Assembly: GCA_035266845.1 (NCBI GenBank)
Contig: DATFMP010000097.1
Span: 1 to 64,000, forward strand
DNA: 64,000 nt
From: DATFMP01 sp035266845
Lineage (GTDB): Bacteria; SAR324; JACQKK01
Direction of reading: 5' to 3'
Under the pieces are notes generated by a model. It worked only from the letters and a program-made list of their open reading frames with translations. It was not told the origin of the DNA and did no database searches. Positions 45,935 to 54,214 of the stretch are shown in pieces; positions within the stretch are counted from its first letter, which is position 1, and each line of letters starts with the position of its first letter. The translations under genes and the position numbers were made by a program.

Positions 45935-46608
45935 CCCTATCTCGAAAATGCTCCTGGACCTTTGCGGCTGACCTGAATACGTTGGGGCGATCCCTCAGGG
46001 ATGAGGCCCTAATGGAGCTGACAGACAAACAGTGGAAGTTGATCGAGCCGCTGTTGCCGGAAGGCAAGAGCGGCCCAGGCAAGAAGGGCCGCCCGAGATG
46101 CGACGACAGGACGATCCTGGACGGCATCTTTTGGATCCTGCGCACGGGAGCGCCCTGGAAGGACCCGGCCGGGAGGTATTTGCCCCGCAACACCTGCCAC
46201 CGCCGTTTCCAGGAGCGGGTGCAGGACTGGACGTTGGAATGCGTGCTGGAAGCCATCGCCCGCGATTTGAAGGAGCGGGGCGGCTTGGACCTGCGGGAGG
46301 CCTTCATCGACGGTTCGTTCACCGCCGCAAAAAGGGGGGCTTTGCGTGGGGGCAACCAAGCGCGGAAAGGGCACCAAGATCATGGCAGTTGTCGAGCGCT
46401 AGGGTCTTCCTCTCGCCGTTTGCATCGAAAGTGCTTCGCCGCATGAAGTGGCCCTGGTGGAGAAGGCGCTGGAAGGTCGCACGCTTCTTCGCCTGGCTTC
46501 ACCACTTCCGCCGCCTCACCGCCCGTTGGGAGTATCACGCGGCCAACTTTCTCGGCCTCCTGCGACGGGCCAGTACCATGATCCTGCTCAGATCATTTTC
46601 GGAATAGG
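45935..46608 (+). mobile_element. Decayed IS5-family (IS427-like) insertion sequence
   Basis: Ends carry imperfect inverted repeats: CCTATCTCGAAAATG at the left (45936-45950) and, read inward from the right end (46608-46594), CCTATTCCGAAAATG, 13 of 15 matching. The enclosed 674 bases hold a broken transposase. A full element of this kind is usually about 850 bases, so roughly 200 are missing. No target duplication is clear. It lies between two convergent genes. Confidence 0.75.
46012..46607 (+). pseudogene. IS5-family transposase, frameshifted and internally deleted
   Basis: The first frame starts MELTDKQWKLIEPLLPEG and continues through DGIFWILRTGAPWKD and EAFIDGSF, typical of the IS427 group. 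At 46328 (a run of five A then six G) it must shift frame, which in functional elements can be programmed. A second lost base near 46349 and a TAG at 46400-46402 (after KGTKIMAVVER) are true defects. The segment with the second catalytic aspartate is deleted near 46462, and the end (RRRWKVARFFAWLHHFRR to RWEYHAANFLG) resumes in another frame. It cannot encode active transposase. Confidence 0.8.
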
Positions 46609-46650
46609 TTCCAGTCGCGGAACGTGGCTTGCTGGGTTGACCGCCCGGCG

Positions 46651-47844
46651 TCAGCCCTTGCGCCCCACGAATAGGATGTAGGCCACCAGGTCGCGCATCT
46701 GCTCCTTGTCCAGCAGCGGCCAGCGGATCTTGCCCTGCTTCATGCGGTGCTCGATTGCCGGGGCGTGGTTCCACATCTGGGCCAGAATCTCGAACGGGCT
46801 GTCCAGGCCCACCTTGGCCAGGTTGGGCCCGATCGTCGGCACGTTGGGCGCCTCGGGCTGGTGACACGCGACGCACTGCCTTTCCGCGAAGACCTGCCGG
46901 CCGCGGGCCACCGAGCCAGGCGGGTCGTTGAATTGCAGGAAGTACAGGTAGGTCATCACGTCGGACATCTCGCCCGGCGTGAAGGTGGGGAACGGGATGC
47001 CCCGCCGGGCCATCTCGGGCCACATGCGCGAGCCGTGGTTCCACATCTGACTAAGGATGTAGGACAGGCTCCCCTTCAGGGAGCGCGTGGCCAGGTCCGG
47101 CCCGACGGTGCCTCCCCGCCCGTTGATGGCGTGGCAGCGGATGCAGCCCTTGCGCTGGAACAGCGCCCGGCCCAACACGGGGTCGCCGGGCGGCAGGTAG
47201 CTGCGGCGGGTCTGGTCGTAGAGGCCGTTCTCCCGGATGAACGCCAGGATGTCGACCACGTCGCGCTCCTCGAAGCTGGGGCGCGTGACGTGGTGTTCCT
47301 GCATCTTCTTCATCATCTTGGGCCCCTTGTCCCACAGGGCCGCGGTGATGAACGGCGCGGAATACTTGCCCTGGAAAGGATCCAGCGCGGGCCCCACGTG
47401 GCCGCCCTTGCCCCCCACCGAATGGCACTGGATGCAATTCTTCTCGCGGAACAGCTTCTCGCCCACCGCCGGGTTGGCAGTGCGGTCGAAGTAATTGAGT
47501 GAGTACAGGAAGGTGATGAGCTTCCTGGCCTCGTCCGCGGTGAGCGTGGGCCGCGGCAGGCGGGCGGCCTGGAACGCCTCGTTCATGCGTGGAAAGTGGT
47601 TCCAGAGCTTGGCGGCGATATCCATGAAGCTGCCCAGCCAGATCTCGCCCAGGTCGGGCCCGGTCGTGCCGCCCACGCCCTGGATGGAATGGCAGCGGAT
47701 GCAGAGCTTCTGGGTGAACAGCGCCCTGCCTTCCAGCGGGTTGTGCGGCAGGTAGGCCTCGTTCCCCGCAGCCAGCGAGCCTGCGGGCGCGGCGAGCGCC
47801 AGCGTGGCCAGCACGATGAGCAGACAGCCGATATTCTTGATCAT
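46651..47844 (-). CDS. Tetrahaem cytochrome c of the NrfD-type respiratory complex
   Basis: A 397-residue exported cytochrome. After a signal peptide (about residues 1-26) come four haem c sites: CIRCH 48-52, CIQCH 137-141, CIRCH 234-238 and CVACH 324-328. The spacing of about 90 residues and repeated motifs (GPDL or GPxL, then WNHFPRM, WDKGPKM, WNHGSRM and WNHAPAI) show that the protein is four copies of a monohaem class I domain in tandem. The methionine in the first three copies probably ligates the haem; the fourth has isoleucine there, with a methionine a few residues on. It is the last gene of the six-gene complex and overlaps the small membrane protein gene by four bases. Confidence 0.88.
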   Translation of the reverse strand: MIKNIGCLLIVLATLALAAPAGSLAAGNEAYLPHNPLEGRALFTQKLCIRCHSIQGVGGTTGPDLGEIWLGSFMDIAAKLWNHFPRMNEAFQAARLPRPTLTADEARKLITFLYSLNYFDRTANPAVGEKLFREKNCIQCHSVGGKGGHVGPALDPFQGKYSAPFITAALWDKGPKMMKKMQEHHVTRPSFEERDVVDILAFIRENGLYDQTRRSYLPPGDPVLGRALFQRKGCIRCHAINGRGGTVGPDLATRSLKGSLSYILSQMWNHGSRMWPEMARRGIPFPTFTPGEMSDVMTYLYFLQFNDPPGSVARGRQVFAERQCVACHQPEAPNVPTIGPNLAKVGLDSPFEILAQMWNHAPAIEHRMKQGKIRWPLLDKEQMRDLVAYILFVGRKG

Positions 47845-48128
47845 GGCGCGTCGTCGGCTGACGGAAGCTGCACTTGCTGCCGGCCCCGATGCAGCCCCCA
47901 GAAGACATAGTTGAAGATGATGGCCAAGCCCAGGAAGATCGGCACGGCCACCAGTGCGATTCCGATGGACGCGGAGAACACGTCCGCCAGCACCCAGGAG
48001 ATGTAGATCAGCCGGCCGATCCAGGTGATCACCAGCGCCGCAAAGCAGGAGAACCCAATCAGCGTGGCCAACTGGGCCCTGAAGACCCACGGGCTTTCGG
48101 GCTCCCTCGCGTATCCGGGATTTTCCAT
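47841..48128 (-). CDS. Small two-helix membrane subunit of the respiratory complex
   Basis: A 95-residue protein with two hydrophobic helices (about residues 18-42 and 52-75) and a basic, histidine-containing loop after the second. It starts 18 bases after the NrfD-type gene and overlaps the tetrahaem cytochrome gene (ATGA). By position it should be a structural subunit of the complex, comparable to the small membrane subunits of alternative complex III, but it is too short for DUF3341/ActD and I recognise no family. Confidence 0.8.
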   Translation of the reverse strand: MENPGYAREPESPWVFRAQLATLIGFSCFAALVITWIGRLIYISWVLADVFSASIGIALVAVPIFLGLAIIFNYVFWGLHRGRQQVQLPSADDAP

Positions 48129-48146
48129 GGCCGTATCGCGTTGAGG

Positions 48147-49505
48147 TTAGGGGTTCACCTGGGGCAGCTTGCCCAATCCGGGCGCATAGCGACTCAGACG
48201 TTTGTGCACGATCTCCTCCGTGTGTTCGCGCCCTTCGCGGATCTCGGCCACGGACACGATGGGGAACAGCTTGCTGAACAGCACGTACAACAGGCAGAAC
48301 AGGGCCGTGCAGCCCACCATGATCCCGATCTCCACAATGCTGGGGAAGTAGCTGCCCTGGGCGTATTCGGGCAGGCGCGGGTTGGCCAGCGTAGGCACGA
48401 TGATGATGAACCGCTCCAGCCACATACCGATGATGATGAACACCGAGGCGATCACCGTGCCGCCGATGGTGCGCAGGCGGTTGATGGCCAGGATGGGGAA
48501 CGGAATGACGAGGTTGCACACCACCATGCCCCAGAAGAACAGCGCATACTTCCCGGTGAACTTGCTGAAGAACACGCGCATCTCGTTGGGCTCATTGCCG
48601 TAGTACGTGGTTAGGTACTCGGCGAAGGTGAAGTAGGTCCACAGCAGCACCATCACCAGCATCAGCAGGCCCAGATAGTTGAAGTGGATGGGCTGCAGGT
48701 AGTCCTCCAGGTGGAACACCTTGCGCAGGATGGCCATGGCCACCAGCAGCGTGGCCGTGCCGGAAAAGATGGCGCCAACCACGAAGTAGGGTCCGAAGAT
48801 CGTGCTGTGCCACATGGGTTGCAGCGTCATCGAGAACACGAATGCCACCACCGTGTGCACGGACACCGCGATGGGCACCACCAGCACGGCCAGGATGGCG
48901 ATTGCGCGGTTCAGCACGCGGTGTTGCGCTGGCGTGCCTTCCCAGCCCAGCGCCATGGTCTGGTAGAAGAACTTGCGCCAGCCGGGTGCACACCGGTCGC
49001 GCAGCATGGCGATGTCCGGGATCATGGGCACGAACAGGTACACGGAACTGGCCGTCAGGTAGGCCGTCACGCTGGTGGCGTCCCACAGCAGCGGCGACTG
49101 GTAGCGCCCGTAGTAGAACAGGTTCATGATGCGGTCCGGGCGGCCCAGGTCGATCAGGATGTTCATGCCGCCGATGCCCAGCACGAGGACGGTGATGACC
49201 TCGGCGATGCGGGTCACCGGACGCCGCCACTCGGCCTGCGAGAGGCGCAGGATGGCGCTGATCAGCGTGCCGGCATGGCTGATGCCGATGAAGAACACGA
49301 AGTTGATGATGTAGAAGGACCAGGAAACCGGGAACCCCATCCCTGTGACGCCGAGGCCCTCCCGGTATTGCACGATGTAGCTGATCACTCCCCACAGCAC
49401 CAGCGCACCCAGCACGGTCACTGTGGCGTAGAAGCGCCAGCCCGTGGAGAAGATGGGCTGGAACAGGATCGCATCCTCTTCCTTGCGCCAGTCGCTCTCA
49501 GTCAT
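48147..49505 (-). CDS. NrfD/PsrC-family integral membrane subunit
   Basis: A 452-residue protein with about nine to ten helices. ISHAGTLISAILRL and the following charged loop match the NrfD/ActC/PsrC/HmeB family of quinone-interacting membrane subunits. The first 40 residues precede helix 1 on the cytoplasmic side. It would accept or donate quinol electrons for the periplasmic iron-sulfur and molybdopterin-type subunits. Its start overlaps the end of the ferredoxin-type gene by eight bases. Long members of this family occur in alternative complex III and Qrc-type complexes. Confidence 0.9.
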   Translation of the reverse strand: MTESDWRKEEDAILFQPIFSTGWRFYATVTVLGALVLWGVISYIVQYREGLGVTGMGFPVSWSFYIINFVFFIGISHAGTLISAILRLSQAEWRRPVTRIAEVITVLVLGIGGMNILIDLGRPDRIMNLFYYGRYQSPLLWDATSVTAYLTASSVYLFVPMIPDIAMLRDRCAPGWRKFFYQTMALGWEGTPAQHRVLNRAIAILAVLVVPIAVSVHTVVAFVFSMTLQPMWHSTIFGPYFVVGAIFSGTATLLVAMAILRKVFHLEDYLQPIHFNYLGLLMLVMVLLWTYFTFAEYLTTYYGNEPNEMRVFFSKFTGKYALFFWGMVVCNLVIPFPILAINRLRTIGGTVIASVFIIIGMWLERFIIIVPTLANPRLPEYAQGSYFPSIVEIGIMVGCTALFCLLYVLFSKLFPIVSVAEIREGREHTEEIVHKRLSRYAPGLGKLPQVNP

Positions 49506-50199
49506 ATAGCTTCCGTTCGGACAGGTAGACCACCTTGGGCTTGGTTCCCAGCGCTTCCATCAGCCGGAAGGCGCGGGGGCTCCGTGCCAGTTGCGAGACG
49601 ATACTTTCCGGGTCGGCCATGTCGCCGAAGGCCATGGCCTTGGAGGGGCAGCTTTCCACGCAGGCCGGCACGTAGTCGCCCGGGTGCAGGGTGCGCTTTT
49701 CCACCGCCGCTTTGTCCTTGGCTTTCTGCAGCCTGTGATCGCAGAAGGTGCACTTCTCCACGACGCCCTTGGGCCGCACCGATACGTCCGGGTCGTCCGC
49801 CCGGTGCATCTCCTTGGGCACCCGGGCGCTGTAGGCGTACCAGTTGAAATACTTGACCGTGTACGGACAGGCCGCGATGCAGAACCGGCAGCCGATGCAG
49901 CGCGGGTATATCTGCCCCACGATGCCCTCGGGGCTCAGGTAGGTGGCGTGCACCGGGCACACGCGCACGCAGGGCGGGTTGTCGCACTGCATGCAAGGCC
50001 GCGGGATGAACTGCGTGCGCACGTTGGGGAAGCTCCCCTCCGTCTCACTGATGACCTTCATCCACGAGATGGCCCGGCTCCGCCGGTACTCCTTCTCCTC
50101 GATGAACGGCACGTTGTTTTCCACTTGGCAGGCCACGACGCACGCCTGACAGGCGGTGCATTTGTCGAGGTCGATTACCATGCCCCAGCGCGGCATCAC
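49498..50199 (-). CDS. Four-cluster ferredoxin-type subunit (NrfC/DmsB/PsrB-like)
   Basis: A 233-residue protein with four cysteine groups spaced for iron-sulfur clusters: CTACQACVVAC, CMQCDNPPCVRVC, CIGCRFCIAACP and the later CTFCDH with CVESCP. This is the electron-relay subunit of complex iron-sulfur molybdoenzymes and wires the catalytic subunit to NrfD. It has no Tat signal of its own and would be exported together with the Tat-bearing large subunit. The gene starts 10 bases after the large-subunit stop. Confidence 0.92.
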   Translation of the reverse strand: MMPRWGMVIDLDKCTACQACVVACQVENNVPFIEEKEYRRSRAISWMKVISETEGSFPNVRTQFIPRPCMQCDNPPCVRVCPVHATYLSPEGIVGQIYPRCIGCRFCIAACPYTVKYFNWYAYSARVPKEMHRADDPDVSVRPKGVVEKCTFCDHRLQKAKDKAAVEKRTLHPGDYVPACVESCPSKAMAFGDMADPESIVSQLARSPRAFRLMEALGTKPKVVYLSERKLYD

Positions 50200-50209
50200 G
50201 TCCTCCTGG

Positions 50210-52690
50210 TCACGCCTTAACCACCTGCACCCGCGTGCCCGCCCAGAGGGGAAGCCCCCTCAGCGGATCCACCCGCGGATCGAGGATGTCGTTCGGATTC
50301 TGCCCACGGTTGCGGGCCCAATGGCCGTAGGCCCGGTGTCCCCAGCCGAAAGGCATGTTCAGTACCTGGGGCGCGGCGCCTGCGAAGGTGCGCGCCCGCA
50401 CCTTGATTCGTCCATGGGCCGACTGCAGCCACACCCAGTCGCCATCCGCGATGCCCAGGCGCGCAGCCGTGTCGGGATTGATCTCCACCCAGCTGTCCCA
50501 GCCGTTCTCCAGGTGCACCGCCGGCTCCTGCTCCAGCCAGGGTTGGTTGGCACCCTTGCCGCCGGCCAGGGAGATCAGCTTGTAGGTGTTGAGCAGGAAC
50601 GGGTATGCCTCGGTGGCCGCCGGGGTGGCGGCGCTCTCGAAGTGGGGGAGGAACAGGTCGTCGCCCCGGGCTTCGACGCCCAGGCTCACGGCCAGCTCGG
50701 TCAGCGCTGTTGCCGGATCGGTGGGATGGCCACCCGCGGTCTGTTGCGCCGCATGCTCCAGGTCGCGCCGCAGCAGTTGCGAGTAGAATTCGAACCGGTT
50801 GGACGGCGTCTTGATGAGTTGGCGCGGGCCGACGTAGGTATCGTTCGGGTCCCACCATGCTCCGCGGCGCACCAGCGCATCCCAGAATCCGTCGTAGGTG
50901 TCATAGGTCTGCTGCCAGTAGCCCTGCCGGGCCAAGATCGCCTGGAATGCCTCGTCCTGCGGGGGCATCACGATGTGACCGCGGCCGGCCTGGTACAGGC
51001 CCTTGGCGGCGTTGTAGAGCACGTCGCGATGGCTCTGCCAGGGCAGGTCGTCTGCCACCGGCGCACCCAGGCCGTGGGCGATCTGCAGCAGCACGTCCTC
51101 GGTGGCCCGGGTATCGTGCACGGGCGGGACGACCGGCTCGCCGATGCCGAACGCGGTGATCCCGGCCAGGTGGGTCACCTCGTCGTCCCGCCAGCGCTCC
51201 AGGTAGGTGCAGTCCGGCAGAATCAGGTCGGCGTGCTCCGTCGTCTCGTCCATGAACGGCGAGAAGCTGACGACGAAGGGCACCTTGTCCACCGCCGCGG
51301 CCCAGTCGTCCCGGCCCGGCTGCGAGAACAGCGGATTGGCGTAGTACAGGAACAGTGCGTTCAGCTCGTAGGGATCGCGCGTGAGGATATTGTGCGGCAG
51401 GCGCGTCATCCCGTTCTCGCCATACAGCGTCGGCCGGCCGGCCGGCCGGTCGATGCGCGGCTGCCCCACCCCGGCCCGTGCGGCCGCATCCAGTTTGGGG
51501 GCCGGCCAGGCAGTGAGGGGCAGTGTGCCCTGGCGCACCACGCCACCCGTGCTGGCAATGGAGCCCACCAGAGCGTTGAGGCTCTGCACCGCCATCCGCG
51601 TGTAGAGGTCGTTGGGATGGAACGACGGTCCCCGCTGGCCGATCGCCACCGCCGGCTTGATCGTGGCGAAGCCGCGCGCCACTTCGAACAGCCGCTCCAC
51701 CGGAACGCCGGTGATTTCGGCCACCTTTTCCGGGGCATACGCTTCCAGCACCAGGGTCTTGAAGCCGCGGTGCCGGACGCCGGAGGCCTCCTGCCAATCC
51801 TCGAAGCCGAATGTGTGCTCGCGTACGAAGTTGGGATCGTAGCGTCCTTCCTGGATGATGATGTAGGCCAGCCCCAGCGCCAGCGCGGCGTCCGTGCCGG
51901 GATGGATGGGCAGCCAGCGGTCGGCCTTGGCGGCCGTGACCGAATAGCGCGGATCGACCACCACGAACTGGGCTCGCTCGGCGCCCGGCAGCGCGTGGAG
52001 CTGCCCATAGGCCTTTTGCTGATTGACCGTGGACACCCAGCTTTCCAGTAGGCCGCAGCCGAACGAGAGAATGTAACGGGAGTGCTCCAGGTCATAGGCC
52101 AGCGGGCCATGCACGCCCTGCTGGTAGTAGTCCGCGGCCGTGCTGTGCTCAGGATCCAGGCAGCGCAGCCGCAGGTAGTTGGGCGTGCCGTAGGAGTGGC
52201 AGAATCGCTCAAACAACGTATCCACCAGCCCCCGGTACTGGCCTCCCAGCACGGCCACGGTGTGGGCCTTGCCGCCCTGGCGCAGGGAGTGCAGTTGCTG
52301 TCCTACGCGCTCCAGGGCCTGCTGCCAGGTGATGGGCTTCCAGCGACGGCTGCCCCGCGCGCCATCGCGCTGCAGGGGAGACTTGATGCGGTCGGGATCG
52401 TAGAGTGCCTGCATCCCGGCCAGGCCCTTCATGCACAGGCCGCCCTCATTGACCGGGTAGAGCGGATTGCCCGCGATGTGCACCAGGTTGCCATCCACCA
52501 CCCGGGCCAGCACTCCGCAACCGCCGGGGCACTGCTGGCAGATGGAGACGTGGAACTCCTCCTCGTAGTTGCTCCACTCCTCCAGCAACTGCTGGGGTGT
52601 CTGCACGCCGTGTTGCAGGTCGCGCAGGGTCGTGGCGGCAGCAGCCGCGCCGCCCACGCCGGCCAGGAATTGTCGTCTCGAAATCCGCAT
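50210..52690 (-). CDS. Molybdopterin oxidoreductase-family large subunit, Tat-exported
   Basis: An 826-residue protein of the DMSO reductase superfamily. The Tat motif is RISRRQFLAG at the N-terminus. An [Fe-S] site is formed by C51, C54, C58 and C86 (CQQCPGGC, later GGLCMKG). The C-terminal cofactor-binding domain includes EINPDTAARLGIADGDWVWL and MPFGWGH. The usual molybdenum-ligand position cannot be assigned with confidence: the region FGCGLLESW has no standard cysteine, serine or selenocysteine context. It may therefore be a cofactor-free structural subunit, as in ActB and QrcB, or a true molybdoenzyme. The cytochrome gene lies 40 bases upstream. Confidence 0.85.
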   Translation of the reverse strand: MRISRRQFLAGVGGAAAAATTLRDLQHGVQTPQQLLEEWSNYEEEFHVSICQQCPGGCGVLARVVDGNLVHIAGNPLYPVNEGGLCMKGLAGMQALYDPDRIKSPLQRDGARGSRRWKPITWQQALERVGQQLHSLRQGGKAHTVAVLGGQYRGLVDTLFERFCHSYGTPNYLRLRCLDPEHSTAADYYQQGVHGPLAYDLEHSRYILSFGCGLLESWVSTVNQQKAYGQLHALPGAERAQFVVVDPRYSVTAAKADRWLPIHPGTDAALALGLAYIIIQEGRYDPNFVREHTFGFEDWQEASGVRHRGFKTLVLEAYAPEKVAEITGVPVERLFEVARGFATIKPAVAIGQRGPSFHPNDLYTRMAVQSLNALVGSIASTGGVVRQGTLPLTAWPAPKLDAAARAGVGQPRIDRPAGRPTLYGENGMTRLPHNILTRDPYELNALFLYYANPLFSQPGRDDWAAAVDKVPFVVSFSPFMDETTEHADLILPDCTYLERWRDDEVTHLAGITAFGIGEPVVPPVHDTRATEDVLLQIAHGLGAPVADDLPWQSHRDVLYNAAKGLYQAGRGHIVMPPQDEAFQAILARQGYWQQTYDTYDGFWDALVRRGAWWDPNDTYVGPRQLIKTPSNRFEFYSQLLRRDLEHAAQQTAGGHPTDPATALTELAVSLGVEARGDDLFLPHFESAATPAATEAYPFLLNTYKLISLAGGKGANQPWLEQEPAVHLENGWDSWVEINPDTAARLGIADGDWVWLQSAHGRIKVRARTFAGAAPQVLNMPFGWGHRAYGHWARNRGQNPNDILDPRVDPLRGLPLWAGTRVQVVKA

Positions 52691-52730
52691 GGTCAATCCA
52701 AACGCTGGGGCCGGCCCGTGCAGGCCGACG

Positions 52731-53474
52731 TTAGCGGTGACACCCGATGCAATCGGAGGTGACCGGTGGTGCGGCCTGCACCTGGCCGAGGATCTGCTGC
52801 CGTTCGGCACCCGCCGGCGCCGCTCCAACAGCCTGGGTCAGTGCGCCGATGAGGTCCGCTCCGGTCGGAAAGCGCTTGTTCTCGAAGTCGGGCAACGCCT
52901 GGCGCACGGCCGGCGAAAGGTCGTCGGCCTGCAATGCCTGCAGGGAGCGATCGGTGAGCTCGACGGCCCTGGACTGGTGGCAGTTCAGGCAGAACTGCAT
53001 CCGGATCGTTACCAGGGGCGCCGTGGGTGGGGCGGTCAACTGGGCGATCCCGCCGTGGCAGGTCTTGCACTCCACCTTGCCCACCACCACGTGCCGCTGA
53101 TGGGAGAAGTGGACGAAGTCCGGCAGGCGGGTCAGGCGCACCCAGGGGATCTCCCGCTTGTCCGCCGCGAACTGCTGCAGCTTCTCCGCCTCCGGGTTGG
53201 TGGTGACCGGATAGGCGTGACACATCATGCAGCGCACCAGCGCGGGACGGCCGGCCACGTCGCGGGTCGGGTAGTACTGGTGGCAGAACTCGCACGTCAT
53301 CAGCTTCGTGTGGATGGCATGACTGAAGCGGACGGGTTGCTGCACGACCGCGCCGTTGGCTGCCGGCATCAGCCAGATCACGGCCGCCACCACCAGCACG
53401 GTGAGCGCGCTTGCCAAGAGGGCTCGCAGGAACCTTCTCGTTTTCCGGGGCGGACGCTTGTTTGGTGCGTTCAT
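52731..53474 (-). CDS. Pentahaem cytochrome c, ActA/cytochrome c7-like
   Basis: A 247-residue cytochrome with one N-terminal membrane helix (residues 18-38) as anchor. Five haem c sites are seen: CEFCH 61-65, CMMCH 82-86, CKTCH 136-140, CLNCH 162-166 and CIGCH 242-246. Histidines in FSHAIH and FSHQRH precede the first and third sites and should serve as distal ligands. This pattern resembles ActA of alternative complex III. ATG 53474, with AAAGGGA upstream, is preferred to a GTG at 53492. It is the promoter-proximal gene of the six-gene complex. Confidence 0.88.
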   Translation of the reverse strand: MNAPNKRPPRKTRRFLRALLASALTVLVVAAVIWLMPAANGAVVQQPVRFSHAIHTKLMTCEFCHQYYPTRDVAGRPALVRCMMCHAYPVTTNPEAEKLQQFAADKREIPWVRLTRLPDFVHFSHQRHVVVGKVECKTCHGGIAQLTAPPTAPLVTIRMQFCLNCHQSRAVELTDRSLQALQADDLSPAVRQALPDFENKRFPTGADLIGALTQAVGAAPAGAERQQILGQVQAAPPVTSDCIGCHR

Positions 53475-53862
53475 GGTCGGATTCCCTTTCACAATCCTGC
53501 GCCGTGACCGTCAGGCGCGTGTACGCGAGCGCAGCAGCCGGCGCTCGCATCCCGACTCAGGTGACCCGGTTGCGCACCCCCGCGGTGGGACAGGGTGCGG
53601 CGCCCGGTGCCCTTGCCTGCACGCTGGGCGTGGGCAGCGCACACTTCGCCGTGACCGCGGCAGCCCGGTGACCGGGTCCGCGCGGCGGCGTAGCCTCGCC
53701 AGATTGTGGTGTAGCGATCAGGTACGGAGTAGACAGGCATGGCTATGCTCCGCCATCCCGTGCTCCCGCCTCCGAAACAGGAGCCTGCGATGCTTGCAGG
53801 CAGCCTCCCAACTGCCTGTGTCATGATGATGCAGTGTTTAATCTCGAAGAATTGGCTTCGCC

Positions 53863-53876
53863 TTGATTTAGATCAA
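53863..53876 (-). promoter_or_regulatory. Perfect FNR/ANR/DNR box
   Basis: TTGAT-TTAG-ATCAA matches the FNR consensus in all ten conserved positions, in an otherwise GC-rich region. It lies about 390 bases before the pentahaem cytochrome start. The box is symmetric, but no plus-strand gene follows, so the minus-strand respiratory operon is the likely target. This implies oxygen or NO control. Confidence 0.7.
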
Positions 53877-54149
53877 GCGGCGCAACGCCCACGGCCGGAA
53901 ACGAGCCGGCGCAACGCCCGAGGTCCCTCCCCACGGCGCAATTCAGACTTCCAGACCAGATTCGCAAATATCGAACGATTGGACGTGCGCACTGGCTCCT
54001 GGCCCATCCCTATCGGTTGCCGGCGCCGCACCTTGGCATAGACGCCAGGGGGATTTGCGCCATCGGATGATCGGCCAGGTGAGGTGGTCAGCGGGGACTG
54101 GAGTGGCTTTGCTGCAAGTGCCGGGTGGGGCATGTTGAGGCGAGATGGG

Positions 54150-54175
54150 CCCGCTGGGCGACTTCAACCAGCGGG
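54150..54175 (-). terminator. Hairpin after the LLM oxidoreductase gene
   Basis: CCCGCTGG and CCAGCGGG arms around a 10-base loop, about 40 bases beyond the stop codon on the minus strand. No T-run. Confidence 0.4.
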
Positions 54176-54214
54176 ATCGCGAGTGCATTGCCGGCGCAGG
54201 ATCGCGTGACCGGC

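Larger units (their letters stand above)
53475..54214. other. Regulatory gap upstream of the respiratory complex
   Basis: No gene is supported over 740 bases; short frames such as 53739-54041 on the plus strand have no recognisable product. A perfect FNR-type box is at 53863-53876. A hairpin at 54150-54175 follows the LLM oxidoreductase gene. Confidence 0.5.

Noticed and set aside
53739..54041. A 100-codon plus-strand frame near the FNR box
   Set aside because: No ribosome binding site, no domain, low coding bias, and it contains the FNR box itself.
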